In this document: piece after piece, positions 26,012-35,196 of the stretch
How positions within the stretch are numbered: position 1 is the first letter of the stretch
How the letters are laid out: every line of letters starts with the position of its first letter
Source of the DNA: Bog-473 sp963707835
GTDB lineage: Bacteria > Actinomycetota > Acidimicrobiia > Acidimicrobiales > RAAP-2
NCBI GenBank assembly: GCA_963707835.1
Contig: CAVPRI010000002.1
Span: 1,693,558-1,757,557, forward strand
DNA length: 64,000 nucleotides
Direction of reading: 5' to 3'
Made by a program: the position numbers and the translations under genes
Notes under the pieces: generated by a model
What the model was told of the DNA's origin: nothing
Seen by the model: the letters and a program-made list of their open reading frames with translations, nothing else
Database searches by the model: none

Positions 26012-27730
26012 GTGCAGCCCCATCCACCGGAGGGCGGCTCGGACCCCGCGCCGGGAGCGGAGGGCGCGCTGGAACGCCCCGTCGACCGGCGGCGGTTTCT
26101 CCAGCTCTCCGCGCTCGGCGTTGCCGGGGTGACCGGGGGACGCCTCGTCACGCGCCGCTCGAGCCGGCACGCGCCGGCGCAGTCTCGGCATGGCCACCCC
26201 CACGGCGGCAGTCCCCCCGTGGTCATCTCCACCCTCCCCAGTGGCGTGGTGGTGCCGACGGCGACCTGGTTGGTCGCCGAGAACGCCAGGCCTGGCACGC
26301 TCGACTGGATCTGCAACCACGTGCAACCCGATCACGCGCTCGAGGGGTTCGCCAGCCAGGTCAGTGCCGTCCCGGGCGACGACGTCGCGGTGTTCGTCAA
26401 CACCACGGCCCGCGCCGTGCAGGTGCAGGCGTATCGGATGGGCTACTACCAGGGACTCGGGGGCCGCCTGGTGGTGAAGACGGACTTCGTTCCCGCCGCC
26501 GCCCAGCGCGCCCCGGAGGTGACGCCCGACCTGGGCACGGTGCGCTGCCCGTGGTCGCCCACGCTCACCCTGAACATCACCAAGGACTGGCTCCCGGGCT
26601 GCTACCTCCTGAAGCTGGTCGGCGACGGCGGTGAGGAGCAGTTCGTGCCCCTCACCGTGCGCGACGACACCTCGACCGCCGCCTACGTGCTGCAGAACAG
26701 CGTGACCACCTGGCAGGCCTACAACCTCTGGGGCAGTTACAGCCTGTACTACGGGCCCAGCGCTCATGGGGGGCAGAGCTTCGACAACCGCGCCCGGGTG
26801 GTCTCCTTCGACCGCCCCTACCCTCAGACCTGGGCTTCGGGTGCCGCCGACTTCGTCGGCAACGAGCTGCCACTGCTCATGCATCTCGAGAGCCTGGGCC
26901 TGGACCTCACCTACTGGACGGACGTGGACCTCCACGCCCGTCCCCACCTGCTGGCCAACCACCGCTGCCTGTTCAGCCTGGGCCACGACGAGTACTGGTC
27001 GCAGCCCATGCGCCAGGGGGCGGCCGCGGCCAGCGCAGCCGGGGTCAACCTGGCCTTCCTGGGCGCCAACGCCTGTTACCGCCAAATCCGGATGGAGCCC
27101 TCGTCAGTGGGTCCCAATCGCCTGCAGGTCTGCTACAAGGACGTCGGAGAGGATCCCCTCTCCAAGGAGCAGCCCTCGCTCGCCACGGTGGACTGGAACC
27201 AGGCGCCTCTGAACCAGCCCGAATCGACCCTGATCGGTGCCATGTACCAGTCCGTGGGAGCCAAGGCCGACATGGTGGTCACCGATGCCTCCTCGTGGTT
27301 CTACGACGGCTGCAACCTCAGTGACGGGCAGGCCTTCCCCAACGTCGTTCTCGGGGAGTACGACCGCTACGTGCCCGCGCTCCCGGGCCCTCGCAACCTC
27401 GACGTCCTGGCCCATTCGCCTGTTCCTGGGCAGTCGAACTGGTCGGATATCACCTACTACACCGCCCCGGGCACCGGAGGGGGGGTCCTGGCCAGCGGCT
27501 CGGCCAGCTTCGTCTCCATGGTCTCGACCACCGGTGCCATCCCGTCCCTGGTCATCCCCGGTCCGTTCCCCGACATCACGGATGTGATCCGCCGGGCCAT
27601 GGAGAACGTGTACGGGCGCTTCGGCCTGGGCCCGGCCAGCGCCTTCGGTGCCTCGGAGGGCAACTGGACCGAGGTCTATTCGGGGGCAGCGGCCAGGGCG
27701 GGCTCGGCTGCGGGCACCCCGTCAGCCTGA
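26012..27730 (+). CDS. Tat-exported N,N-dimethylformamidase-like large domain protein
   Basis: The N-terminus has a twin-arginine signal: RPVDRRRFLQLSALGVAGVTGG at about residues 22-43. The mature protein opens with a beta-sandwich (ATWLVAENARPGTLDWI...VQVQAYRMGYYQGLGGRLV) and continues with the DMFase beta-subunit C-terminal-like domain: YVLQNSVTTWQAYNLWGSYSLY, VVSFDRPYPQTWASGAADFVGNE, LTYWTDVDLHARPHLLANHR, LFSLGHDEYWSQPMRQG and LAFLGANACYRQIRME. The family contains the catalytic subunit of a mononuclear-iron amidohydrolase. Substrate here is unknown and the export signal suggests an extracellular function. It starts 83 bases from the divergent acyltransferase. Confidence 0.85.
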   Translation: MQPHPPEGGSDPAPGAEGALERPVDRRRFLQLSALGVAGVTGGRLVTRRSSRHAPAQSRHGHPHGGSPPVVISTLPSGVVVPTATWLVAENARPGTLDWICNHVQPDHALEGFASQVSAVPGDDVAVFVNTTARAVQVQAYRMGYYQGLGGRLVVKTDFVPAAAQRAPEVTPDLGTVRCPWSPTLTLNITKDWLPGCYLLKLVGDGGEEQFVPLTVRDDTSTAAYVLQNSVTTWQAYNLWGSYSLYYGPSAHGGQSFDNRARVVSFDRPYPQTWASGAADFVGNELPLLMHLESLGLDLTYWTDVDLHARPHLLANHRCLFSLGHDEYWSQPMRQGAAAASAAGVNLAFLGANACYRQIRMEPSSVGPNRLQVCYKDVGEDPLSKEQPSLATVDWNQAPLNQPESTLIGAMYQSVGAKADMVVTDASSWFYDGCNLSDGQAFPNVVLGEYDRYVPALPGPRNLDVLAHSPVPGQSNWSDITYYTAPGTGGGVLASGSASFVSMVSTTGAIPSLVIPGPFPDITDVIRRAMENVYGRFGLGPASAFGASEGNWTEVYSGAAARAGSAAGTPSA

Positions 27731-27787
27731 CATCTGCACACTTGCCACCACTTCGGGTCGGCGCCCCCCTACCATCTGACCCCAACC

Positions 27788-28852
27788 ATGACGACCAGCA
27801 ACCAGACGACTCGCCGTGCGCGCCACCCGATGAGGTGGGGCGCACTGGTGACCATCGGGCTGGCAGGGTTGGTGCTGACCGCCTGCTCCTCGGCGCCGCA
27901 CCACGCCGCCGCCAAGCGCAAGGTCACCACCACGACGGCCGCGCCCCCGACCTGCCCCTTGACCGGCGTGCCGGCTCCAGGCGGCACGGTCCCCCAGCGG
28001 CCGGCCATGGCGGTCAAGATCGACAACTATCCGGCCGGGCGACCCCAGTCGGGCATCGACAAGGCGGACGTGGTGTTCGAGGAGCCCGTCGAGGGCGGGA
28101 TCACCCGGTTCGCGGCGGTGTTCCAGTGTCAGAACGCGGCCCTGATCGGACCGGTCCGCTCGGCGCGCAACATCGACATCGGGATCCTGGGCCAGTTGGG
28201 GAATCCGCTGCTGGCCCACGTGGGCGGGATCAACCCGGTGCTGGCCAACATCAACGCGTCGCCGCTCGTCAACGTCGACCTGGGCGCCTCGAACTCGCTG
28301 ATGATCCATCCCGCCGGCAAGGTGCCGCCCGACGCCGACTACACGTCGACCGCCCTGGTCTACGGCACGCATCCGAACATGACCACACCGCCGCAACCGA
28401 TCTTCGCCTACTCGACGACACCGCCGTCGGGCGGGGCCCCGGTGGCCACGGTGAACATCAACTTCTCGGGCACCTCCAACGTGACGTGGAAGTGGAATGC
28501 CGCCGGCAACGATTTTCTGCGCTACTACAACGGAATTACCCCGGACATGCTGGCCAACGGCGTCCAGAACTCGGCCGCCAACGTGATCGTGCAATACGTC
28601 CAGATCAGCTACGGCCCCTGGCTCGAGAACTCCGAAGGCGGGCTCGAAGTCCAGGCCGACCTGTACCCCAATGCCAGCGGCAACGCGGTGATCTACCGCA
28701 ACGGACAGGCCATCGCGGGCACTTGGCACCGGGGCACCCTCGGATCGCCCACCCAATACACGTATGGATTGGGGGCGCCCATCACGCTCCAACCCGGCCC
28801 GACGTGGGTGGAGCTGGTGCCCAGCACCATCTTGGCCACGACAACTCCCTAG
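27788..28852 (+). CDS. DUF3048 lipoprotein (YerB-like)
   Basis: A 354-residue protein with a lipobox signal (LAGLVLTACSS, Cys at about residue 33), a short Thr-rich linker (KVTTTTAAPPT) and the two DUF3048 domains: PAMAVKIDNYPAGRPQSGIDKADVVFEEPVEGGITRF and FQCQNAALIGPVRSARNID in the first, and WKWNAAGNDFLRYYNGITPDM with VIVQYVQI in the second. The family includes B. subtilis YerB; the molecular role is not firmly known. It sits 57 bases after the previous gene. Confidence 0.85.
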   Translation: MTTSNQTTRRARHPMRWGALVTIGLAGLVLTACSSAPHHAAAKRKVTTTTAAPPTCPLTGVPAPGGTVPQRPAMAVKIDNYPAGRPQSGIDKADVVFEEPVEGGITRFAAVFQCQNAALIGPVRSARNIDIGILGQLGNPLLAHVGGINPVLANINASPLVNVDLGASNSLMIHPAGKVPPDADYTSTALVYGTHPNMTTPPQPIFAYSTTPPSGGAPVATVNINFSGTSNVTWKWNAAGNDFLRYYNGITPDMLANGVQNSAANVIVQYVQISYGPWLENSEGGLEVQADLYPNASGNAVIYRNGQAIAGTWHRGTLGSPTQYTYGLGAPITLQPGPTWVELVPSTILATTTP

Positions 28853-28901
28853 GGGCGACCTCGGCGCACGGCGCCCAGGTGCTGCCTGAGGGAGCTACCC
28901 G

Positions 28902-29816
28902 TCAGCGGCGGGGCTTGCGGGCCACCACGGCCAGCAGCAGGCACTCCTCCGCCGGGGCGAACACCCCTGGATGCGCGCTGGCCTCGGCCTCGTCGAACAC
29001 ACCCGCGGCCACGCCCTCGCGCATGAGGTTCAGGCCCTTGCACTCGGTCACCTCGAATCCGGCCCGCTCGAGCTTCTCGACCAGCTGGCCCGGGGCGTAC
29101 TCGATCTCGTGATCGTGGTTCATGGGCACCTCGGAGCGCAGCCGCCAGACCGGGCCGTTGGGGGTATCCAGGCAGAACCACCCACCCGGAGCGAGGACGC
29201 GGAAGGCCTCGCGGGCCACCGCGTCACCCTCCTCCTCGGTGACGTGCTCGATCGACTGGCCGCTGTAGACGAGGTCGAAGGATCCATCCCCGTAGCGGCT
29301 GAGATCGACCATCGAGTGGAAGGCGAACTCCACGGGCCCCAGCTCGGAGAGCACCGGCTCGCCGGCCGATCCTCCCTGGTAGATGGTGTCGCGCTCTTCG
29401 ACCGGCAGGTCGACCACGACCAGCTGCTCGAAGGGATAGGGGTAGCCGAGATGGACCAGCGCACCGTCGGGTAGCCCCTGATGGGTGCCACCGAGGTCGA
29501 GGATGCGCGCCGCAGGCGGCAGCCCGGCCACGAACTGGCTGCGACTCACGTGCATGGAGAGCAGCACGTTTCCGATGGGCACGCGCCGACGGAATTCCTC
29601 GGAGTGCGCCAGCGCCTCTGCCACCCCGTGTCGCGAGAGCTCGCCGGTGGCCAACTTGGCCATGTAGTCCTCGCCACCTTCGGGGTCGGGCTCGCGGTCG
29701 AGGACGACGTTGAAGGCCAATCGCACCGACTGCTTGGGGGGCAGGAACCGGTACGGCACCGTGGGCAGGCGATCAAGCACGCCATAGGCCAGCCGCTTCC
29801 ACTCTCGGGTCCGCAT
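28902..29816 (-). CDS. SAM-dependent methyltransferase with DUF4214-like N-terminus
   Basis: ATG 29,816 gives 304 residues. The first 80 contain VRLAFNVVLDREPDPEGGEDYMAKLATGELSRHGVAEALAHSEEFRRR, a DUF4214 module usually found in cell-surface and glycan-associated proteins. The second part is a class I methyltransferase: ARILDLGGTHQGLP (motif I), GDGSFDLVYSGQSIEHV (motif IV region) and EEGDAVAREAFRVLAPGGWFCLDTPNG (post-motif). Substrate is unknown; in similar gene neighbourhoods such enzymes modify polysaccharides. It lies between a convergent lipoprotein and recA. Confidence 0.82.
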   Translation of the reverse strand: MRTREWKRLAYGVLDRLPTVPYRFLPPKQSVRLAFNVVLDREPDPEGGEDYMAKLATGELSRHGVAEALAHSEEFRRRVPIGNVLLSMHVSRSQFVAGLPPAARILDLGGTHQGLPDGALVHLGYPYPFEQLVVVDLPVEERDTIYQGGSAGEPVLSELGPVEFAFHSMVDLSRYGDGSFDLVYSGQSIEHVTEEEGDAVAREAFRVLAPGGWFCLDTPNGPVWRLRSEVPMNHDHEIEYAPGQLVEKLERAGFEVTECKGLNLMREGVAAGVFDEAEASAHPGVFAPAEECLLLAVVARKPRR

Positions 29817-29930
29817 CACCCCATTGTTGCCCGGACGCCACGCACTCCGGACCGATGGACCACATGGCAAGGGGTGGGTCCGGAAATCTTGCTTGGCGGG
29901 GGCGGGCGGACCGCCCGGCCGATGCCTCGA

Positions 29931-30989
29931 CTAACTGTCGAGCGCGATCGGGAGGTCGTCGGGGTTGACGACACCCTCGAGCGACTCGTCCTCGACCTCC
30001 TGGGGAGTCAGGCACTCACGGACCCGGTCGTTGATCTCGGCCATGAGCTGCGGACTCTCGGAGAGGAAGTTCTTCACGTTCTCGCGGCCCTGACCGAGCT
30101 GCTCGCCCTCGTAGGTGAACCAGGCTCCCGACTTCTTGATGAACCCGAGGTCGATCGCCACGTCGAGCAGCGATCCTTCGCGACTGATGCCCTTGCCGTA
30201 CATGATGTCGAACTCGGCCTGCTTGAACGGTGCCGAGCACTTGTTCTTGACCACCTTGACCCTGGTGCGGTTCCCCACGACGTCGGTCCCGTCCTTGATG
30301 GCCTCGATCCGACGGATGTCGAGCCGAATCGACGAGTAGAACTTCAGGGCCCGACCGCCGGGGGTCGTCTCGGGCGAGCCGAACATGACGCCGATCTTCT
30401 CCCGCAACTGGTTGATGAAGATGGCGATGGTGCTCGACTTCGACAACGTCCCCGTCAGCTTGCGCAGCGCTTGGGACATGAGGCGGGCCTGGAGTCCGAC
30501 GTGGGTGTCGCCCATCTCACCCTCGATCTCGGCACGCGGCGTCAGCGCGGCCACCGAGTCGATCACCAGGATGTCGAGCGCGCCGGAGCGGATCAGCATG
30601 TCGGCGATCTCGAGCGCCTGCTCCCCGGTGTCGGGCTGTGAGATCAGGAGGTCGTCGACGTTGACGCCGATGGCCCGTGCGTAGATGGGGTCCATGGCGT
30701 GCTCGGCGTCGATATAGGCGCAGATCCCTCCGTTGCGCTGGGCCTCCGCCACGGCATGCATGGCCAAGGTGGACTTACCCGAGGACTCGGGCCCGTAGAT
30801 CTCCACGATGCGTCCCCGAGGGAGGCCGCCGATCCCCAAGGCCAGGTCGAGGGAGAGCGCTCCGGTCGGGATGGACTCGATGTTCATGCCGACGTTGTCG
30901 CCCATGCGCATGATCGAGCCCTTGCCGAACTGCTTCTCGATCTGCCCCAGGGCGGCGTCCAGCGCCTTGTCCCGCTCCGTCTCGGCCAT
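29931..30989 (-). CDS. recA: Recombinase RecA
   Basis: A complete 352-residue RecA. The Walker A motif GPESSGKST is at about residues 66-74; DILVIDSVAAL is Walker B; the L1 and L2 DNA-binding loops appear as EIEGEMGDTHVGLQARLMSQAL and INQLREKIGVMFGSPETTPGGRALKFYSS. It forms filaments on single-stranded DNA and drives recombination and LexA self-cleavage. There is no intein. Upstream lie short tandem repeats and a LexA-type box 151 bases before the start, so SOS control is likely. The usual recX partner is not downstream. Confidence 0.98.
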   Translation of the reverse strand: MAETERDKALDAALGQIEKQFGKGSIMRMGDNVGMNIESIPTGALSLDLALGIGGLPRGRIVEIYGPESSGKSTLAMHAVAEAQRNGGICAYIDAEHAMDPIYARAIGVNVDDLLISQPDTGEQALEIADMLIRSGALDILVIDSVAALTPRAEIEGEMGDTHVGLQARLMSQALRKLTGTLSKSSTIAIFINQLREKIGVMFGSPETTPGGRALKFYSSIRLDIRRIEAIKDGTDVVGNRTRVKVVKNKCSAPFKQAEFDIMYGKGISREGSLLDVAIDLGFIKKSGAWFTYEGEQLGQGRENVKNFLSESPQLMAEINDRVRECLTPQEVEDESLEGVVNPDDLPIALDS

Positions 30990-31004
30990 CTCCCTCTCCT
31001 CCGT

Positions 31005-31059
31005 GTTGTTCCTACGACGTTGTTCCTACGACGTTGTCCTGCGACCTTCGTCCTGCGAT
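31005..31059. repeat. Short tandem repeats in the recA leader
   Basis: Four head-to-tail units of 13-14 bases: gttgttcctacgac twice (31,005-31,032), then gttgtcctgcgac (31,033-31,045) and cttcgtcctgcgat (31,046-31,059). They end 16 bases before the recA start codon, so they would lie in the 5' untranslated region or overlap the promoter. Confidence 0.85.
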
Positions 31060-31140
31060 CCGTTCGGCATTCTGTGCCGGTGCGGCGACCCTACGGTGGG
31101 GGTGTGACGGACGGCGCTGCCGCCCCGGTTGGCAGCATAC

Positions 31141-31154
31141 CGAACGTGTGTTCG
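31141..31154. promoter_or_regulatory. LexA (SOS) box upstream of recA
   Basis: The palindrome CGAACGTGTGTTCG matches the Gram-positive/actinobacterial LexA consensus CGAAC-N4-GTTCG perfectly. It lies 151 bases upstream of the recA start on the side where the promoter is expected, and 160 bases before the divergent secreted-protein gene. Confidence 0.8.
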
Positions 31155-31313
31155 CAGAATGTGGACCCTGCCCGCCGCACCGATCCGGCGGAGAACGGTC
31201 CCCCCGGACCGCTCCCTGACCCCTCCCTGACTGCGGGCTCGGGTAGACGCCATGCCATGCTGTGCCTCGCGGGGCCGGGCATCCCCGAGTGAGCCCAGGA
31301 GGAGGGGAAGGTC

Positions 31314-32060
31314 GTGCAACGCCGGAGGCCAGCGGGCCTGGGTCGGACTGCCGGCACGCTGACCACGTGCGCCCTGGTCGTGCTGACTGGGGTGATCCTC
31401 CAGATCTGCATCCCGGTGGCGCCGGCCGGGGCGGCGACCAGTGCCACCACCCTGTATCGCGACGCCTTGGCCACGACCCGCTCGTGGACCGTCCATTACG
31501 TGTCGAGCTCGACGGCGTCGCAGAAGACCCTCGTGCTGGCCGGTGACGCCGGCCCGGCGGCGGGGAGCCAGACCGTGACCCAGGGAGCGGGCCACATCAC
31601 GATCGAGGTCATCGGGGAGACCACCTACATCATGGGCAATGCCACCGGGCTCGAGAACCTGGCCGGCCTGAGCGCGGCACAGGCGGCCCAGTCGGCCGGA
31701 CAGTGGATCGAATTCGCCACCAGCGACACCGCCTTCTCCTCGGTGGTGGCGGGCGTGCGCTCCGCCGACGTCGCCAAGGAGCTGGAGCTGACCGGGCCGC
31801 TCACGCTCGGGCGTGACCGGGTGATCGACGGCGTCGCGGTCGATGCGGTCAAGGGAACCCAGACCTTCGGGCACACCCGCTCAACCGTGGTGCTCTACGT
31901 GCGTGCCCGGGGGTCACACCACCCGGTGGAGGAGGACTCGTTGGGGAGCACCGGGCATACCACCTCGGCTGAGCACGTGACGTACAGCGACTGGGGTGAG
32001 CACGTTCGCCCCGAGGCCCCCCGGGCCACCTTCCGCTTCGGCTCGGTCGGCGCGACGTGA
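31314..32060 (+). CDS. Secreted protein, tandem paralogue 1
   Basis: From GTG 31,314 the 248-residue protein has a signal peptide (TTCALVVLTGVILQICIPVAPAGAA) and a mature domain resembling the LppX/LprG-like or LolA-like beta-sheet proteins: YRDALATTRSWTVHYVSSSTASQKTLVLAG, GHITIEVIGETTYIMGNATGLE and AGQWIEFATSDTAFSSVVAGV. The pattern of a helix, a concave sheet and a GQW..F signature matches the downstream gene. No lipobox is seen. Function of this group is unknown; transport of a hydrophobic ligand is a guess. Confidence 0.7.
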   Translation: MQRRRPAGLGRTAGTLTTCALVVLTGVILQICIPVAPAGAATSATTLYRDALATTRSWTVHYVSSSTASQKTLVLAGDAGPAAGSQTVTQGAGHITIEVIGETTYIMGNATGLENLAGLSAAQAAQSAGQWIEFATSDTAFSSVVAGVRSADVAKELELTGPLTLGRDRVIDGVAVDAVKGTQTFGHTRSTVVLYVRARGSHHPVEEDSLGSTGHTTSAEHVTYSDWGEHVRPEAPRATFRFGSVGAT

Positions 32061-32944
32061 CGCTCCGAGGAGCGTCTGGCTTCCCGACCCCCGCACTCGC
32101 CCCCGAGATGAGAGGATGGCGCCCCTTGCGCCCCACCCTGACCCGTTCCACTTCCTCGATCCTCGCCCTCGGCACATTGGCCGCTCTGGGCGCGCTCTCA
32201 GTCGTCCCCGCCCTGCCGGCGAGCATCGCCGGGGCGTCGACGACCACCACCGTGGCGGGGGGCGCGAGCGCGGCGAGCCTGTACCGGACCGCCGTCAAGG
32301 CCGCGACCGGGCAGAGCGTGCACTTCGTCTCGGTCGCCTCGCAGGACGGCGTGAGCATACGGGTGGTCGGCGATGCCGGGGGCAGCTCCGGTCGGCAGCA
32401 ACTGGTCGTGACCAAGGGCTCGCTCTCCGAGCGTGTCACCGAAGAGGTGGTGGGGAAGATGGCGTACCTCCAGGCCAACCGTGCCGCGCTGGAGCGCGTC
32501 ATCGGCCTGACCAGCGCGCAATCGGCCAAGTACGCCGGGAGCTGGCTCTCGTTCCCGGCCTCCACGCAGGGGTTGAGTCAGCTGGTCGGCGGATTGCTCG
32601 ACTCGCAGATCGCGGCCGAGATCGCCATGGGCGGTCCCTACACCTACGGCGATGCCACCACGGTGAACGGTCAACGGGTGGTGGCCATCCGGGGGACACA
32701 GGACACGTCGACGGGGACCAAGGCGACCACCGTGCTCTACGTGCCCGTTTCGGGAACGCGACAGCCCGTGGAGGAGGTCACCAACCCGGGCAAGAACGGT
32801 GGCACATCCGCTGTGCACGGCACCGTCACCTTCTCGAACTGGGGCGAGACCACCAGCGTGACCCGGCCGGCGCATTCCCGCTCGCTCCTGGCTGTGGCGC
32901 GCACGTCGACCGGTTCCAGCACCTCGACGACGTCCGGGGGTTGA
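32057..32944 (+). CDS. Secreted protein, tandem paralogue 2
   Basis: A GTGA overlap puts a GTG at 32,057, but the ATG at 32,108 (MRGWRPLRPTL) gives a more compact signal peptide (LALGTLAALGALSVVPALPASIAGA). The mature domain is alignable with the previous gene: LYRTAVKAATGQSVHFVSVASQDG, VTEEVVGKMAYLQANRAAL, AGSWLSFPASTQGLSQLVGGLL, and PVEEVTNPGKN. It differs by a Ser/Thr-rich C-terminal tail (TGSSTSTTSGG). The duplication and overlap imply joint expression. Confidence 0.72.
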   Translation: MTLRGASGFPTPALAPEMRGWRPLRPTLTRSTSSILALGTLAALGALSVVPALPASIAGASTTTTVAGGASAASLYRTAVKAATGQSVHFVSVASQDGVSIRVVGDAGGSSGRQQLVVTKGSLSERVTEEVVGKMAYLQANRAALERVIGLTSAQSAKYAGSWLSFPASTQGLSQLVGGLLDSQIAAEIAMGGPYTYGDATTVNGQRVVAIRGTQDTSTGTKATTVLYVPVSGTRQPVEEVTNPGKNGGTSAVHGTVTFSNWGETTSVTRPAHSRSLLAVARTSTGSSTSTTSGG

Positions 32945-32958
32945 GGCCCGCCACCGGC

Positions 32959-35196
32959 TCAGGTCTTCCCTGCGGTGAGGTCGTAGACGGTCACGCCGCC
33001 GACGGTCTCGGCGGAGTAGTGGGCCTCCACCCATGAGGTGATCCGCGAGGCGACGCCGCTGCCGCTCTGGCCCCGACCCGCACCACCGCTGCCGAGTCCG
33101 CCACCACCGGCGATGAAGTAGTGGATCTTCCCCTCGGCCACGTCCTTCTCGAACTGGGCGAGACTCGGTGCCGGATCCGTCCCATTGAAGCCCCCGATGG
33201 CCATGACTGGCTCACCACTGGCCAACTGGTACCCGGCGGCGTTGTTGGAGTTCACCGTCGCCGCGGGCCAGGTGAAACGGCCTGCGTTCGCCTGCAGCAG
33301 CTTGGTGAGGGCCGGGTTCGAACGGCTGGCGTTCAGGAACCCGCCGCCGGCGCCACCACCCGCGCCACCACCCACACCACCTCCGCCCGCTCCGCCACCG
33401 GGCGCGCCCCCGCCGGCCGGGAAGCCACCGCCAGTGCCTCCGGCGAAGCCGCGTCCCGGGAAGCCACCGCCAGTGCCTCCGGCGAAGCCGCGTCCCGGGA
33501 ATCCACCGCCGGGGAAGCCTCCTGCACCGGGTCCACCGCCATTGCGGAACCCTCCACCGGGAAAGCCGCCGCCGGGCCCGCCCTGGCTGGTGGCGGTCGG
33601 TGTCACCGAGGGCAGGGCTCCGTCGTGGGGGGTGGCCGCGGTGGCCACCGTGGAGAAGAGGGGTGCGGCCAGCGCGGCGCTCAGACCCAGTCCGGCCACC
33701 AGACCGACGGCCAGCTTGGGCACCGGGCGGAGGAGGGGAAGGGCCAGGATGGCGACGACCCCGAGGGCGCCGACCACAGCCACGAACGGTCGCAACGCCG
33801 GGAACCAGTTCGGTGTGCGGCCCAAGAGGACCACGCTCCACGCCGTGGTGACGGCGAGTCCTGCCGCGAGGCCGATGCGGCCGGCCCACGAGTCGCGACG
33901 CTCCCAGAGACCCATGGTGGCGATTCCGACCAGCGCGCCGAGCGGGGCGGCCAGGGCGACGGCGTAGTAGGGGTGGATGATCCCCTGGCCCAGGCTGATG
34001 ACCAGGCCGGTGGTGACCAGGGAGCCGCCCCACAGCAACAGCGCGGCCCTTCTCCGGTCGGTGCGCGGGGCGCGGACGGTCACGGCCAGGAGGACGGCGC
34101 CCATCACCAGCGCACCGGGCATGACCCACGACATCATGTTCCCGAACTCGGCGTTGAAGAGCCGAGTGATGCCGGTCGGGCCCCACATGCTGCCGGTGGC
34201 GGCCGCACCCCCGACGCTGCCGGTCTCGTTCCCGGTGATCCGACCGAAGCCGTTGTAGCCGAAGATGAGGTTCAAGATGCCGTTGTCCTGGGACCCGCCG
34301 ACATACGGTCGATCCGCCGCCGGAGTCAGGGCCACCGCGACCACCCACCAACCGCCGGCCACGACGACCGACGCGCCCATCACCACGACCTGCCAGACCC
34401 GGCGCCACCAACCGGTCGGTGCGGCCAGCAGGTACACGGCGGCCAGGACGGGGAGGACGATGAATGCTTGGAGCATCTTGGTGATGAACCCGAAGCCCAC
34501 CAGGGCGCCCGCCAGCACGAGCCATCTCGTCCCGGCACGCTCGAGGGCACGCGTGGTGCCATAGGTGGCACCAGCGAGCAGCAGCGCCAGCATGGCGTCA
34601 GGATTGTTGTAGCGAAACATCAAGGCCGCCACCGGGGTGAGTGCCACCACGGCGGCACCGAGGAGCGCGGCCTGCGCGCTGAACCAGCGGCGCACCGACA
34701 AGTAGACGAGCCCCACGGTGGCCACGCCCATGAGGGCCTGCGGCACAAGGATGCTCCAGGCGTTGACGCCGAAGAGCCGCGCCGAGATCTCCATGGGCCA
34801 CAAGAAGGCGGGTGGCTTGTCCACCGTGATGAAGTTCGAGGCGTCCGAGGACCCGAAGAAGAAGGCCTTCCAGCTCTTCGTGCCGGCCTGCACCGCCGCC
34901 GAGTAGAAGCTGTTGGCCCAACCGCTGGCCCCGAGACCCCAAAGATAGAGGACGGCGGTCGCCACCAGCAGGGCGAGGAGCGCCGGGCGCACCCACGGTG
35001 CGTCCGTCTCCTTGCCCCGCCAGAACCGACCGACCGGTCCGCGCCGCGACCCGGCTCCCTCGGCCGGTGAGGCCAGCGCGGCCCGGACCGGCGGACCCTC
35101 GGGCACGCTGACCGGCAGTGTGGGAGGAGCGTCGGGTCCTGCCGGAAGATCGAGGACGCCCACGGGCGAGCCCGGGTCGGGCGTGGGATCCGTCAT
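32959..35196 (-). CDS. GT39-type membrane glycosyltransferase with Gly-rich tail
   Basis: A 745-residue integral membrane protein of the ArnT/PMT-like GT-C superfamily. The cytoplasmic start is followed by about 12 helices; the first extracytoplasmic loop carries NFITVDKPPAFLWPMEISARLFG with the conserved Asp-Lys-Pro, and the glycine-aromatic EFGNMMSW lies in a later loop. Residues 555-640 are almost only Gly, Pro, Phe and Ala (GGFPGGGF, FAGGTGG repeats), and the last 110 residues are the YkcA/B-like C-terminal domain (NNAAGYQLASGEPVMAIGGFNGTDPAPSL, GKIHYFIAGG). It transfers sugars from polyprenyl donors to wall or lipid acceptors. The ATG overlaps the GT2 gene stop by four bases. Confidence 0.88.
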   Translation of the reverse strand: MTDPTPDPGSPVGVLDLPAGPDAPPTLPVSVPEGPPVRAALASPAEGAGSRRGPVGRFWRGKETDAPWVRPALLALLVATAVLYLWGLGASGWANSFYSAAVQAGTKSWKAFFFGSSDASNFITVDKPPAFLWPMEISARLFGVNAWSILVPQALMGVATVGLVYLSVRRWFSAQAALLGAAVVALTPVAALMFRYNNPDAMLALLLAGATYGTTRALERAGTRWLVLAGALVGFGFITKMLQAFIVLPVLAAVYLLAAPTGWWRRVWQVVVMGASVVVAGGWWVVAVALTPAADRPYVGGSQDNGILNLIFGYNGFGRITGNETGSVGGAAATGSMWGPTGITRLFNAEFGNMMSWVMPGALVMGAVLLAVTVRAPRTDRRRAALLLWGGSLVTTGLVISLGQGIIHPYYAVALAAPLGALVGIATMGLWERRDSWAGRIGLAAGLAVTTAWSVVLLGRTPNWFPALRPFVAVVGALGVVAILALPLLRPVPKLAVGLVAGLGLSAALAAPLFSTVATAATPHDGALPSVTPTATSQGGPGGGFPGGGFRNGGGPGAGGFPGGGFPGRGFAGGTGGGFPGRGFAGGTGGGFPAGGGAPGGGAGGGGVGGGAGGGAGGGFLNASRSNPALTKLLQANAGRFTWPAATVNSNNAAGYQLASGEPVMAIGGFNGTDPAPSLAQFEKDVAEGKIHYFIAGGGGLGSGGAGRGQSGSGVASRITSWVEAHYSAETVGGVTVYDLTAGKT

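Noticed and set aside
29481..30641. 386-codon plus-strand open frame
   Set aside because: Antisense shadow of the methyltransferase and recA, both of which have complete family motifs.
33121..35070. 649-codon plus-strand open frame
   Set aside because: It is opposite the GT39 gene, lacks membrane segments or motifs and is Arg/His/Gly-rich as expected for a high-GC antisense frame.
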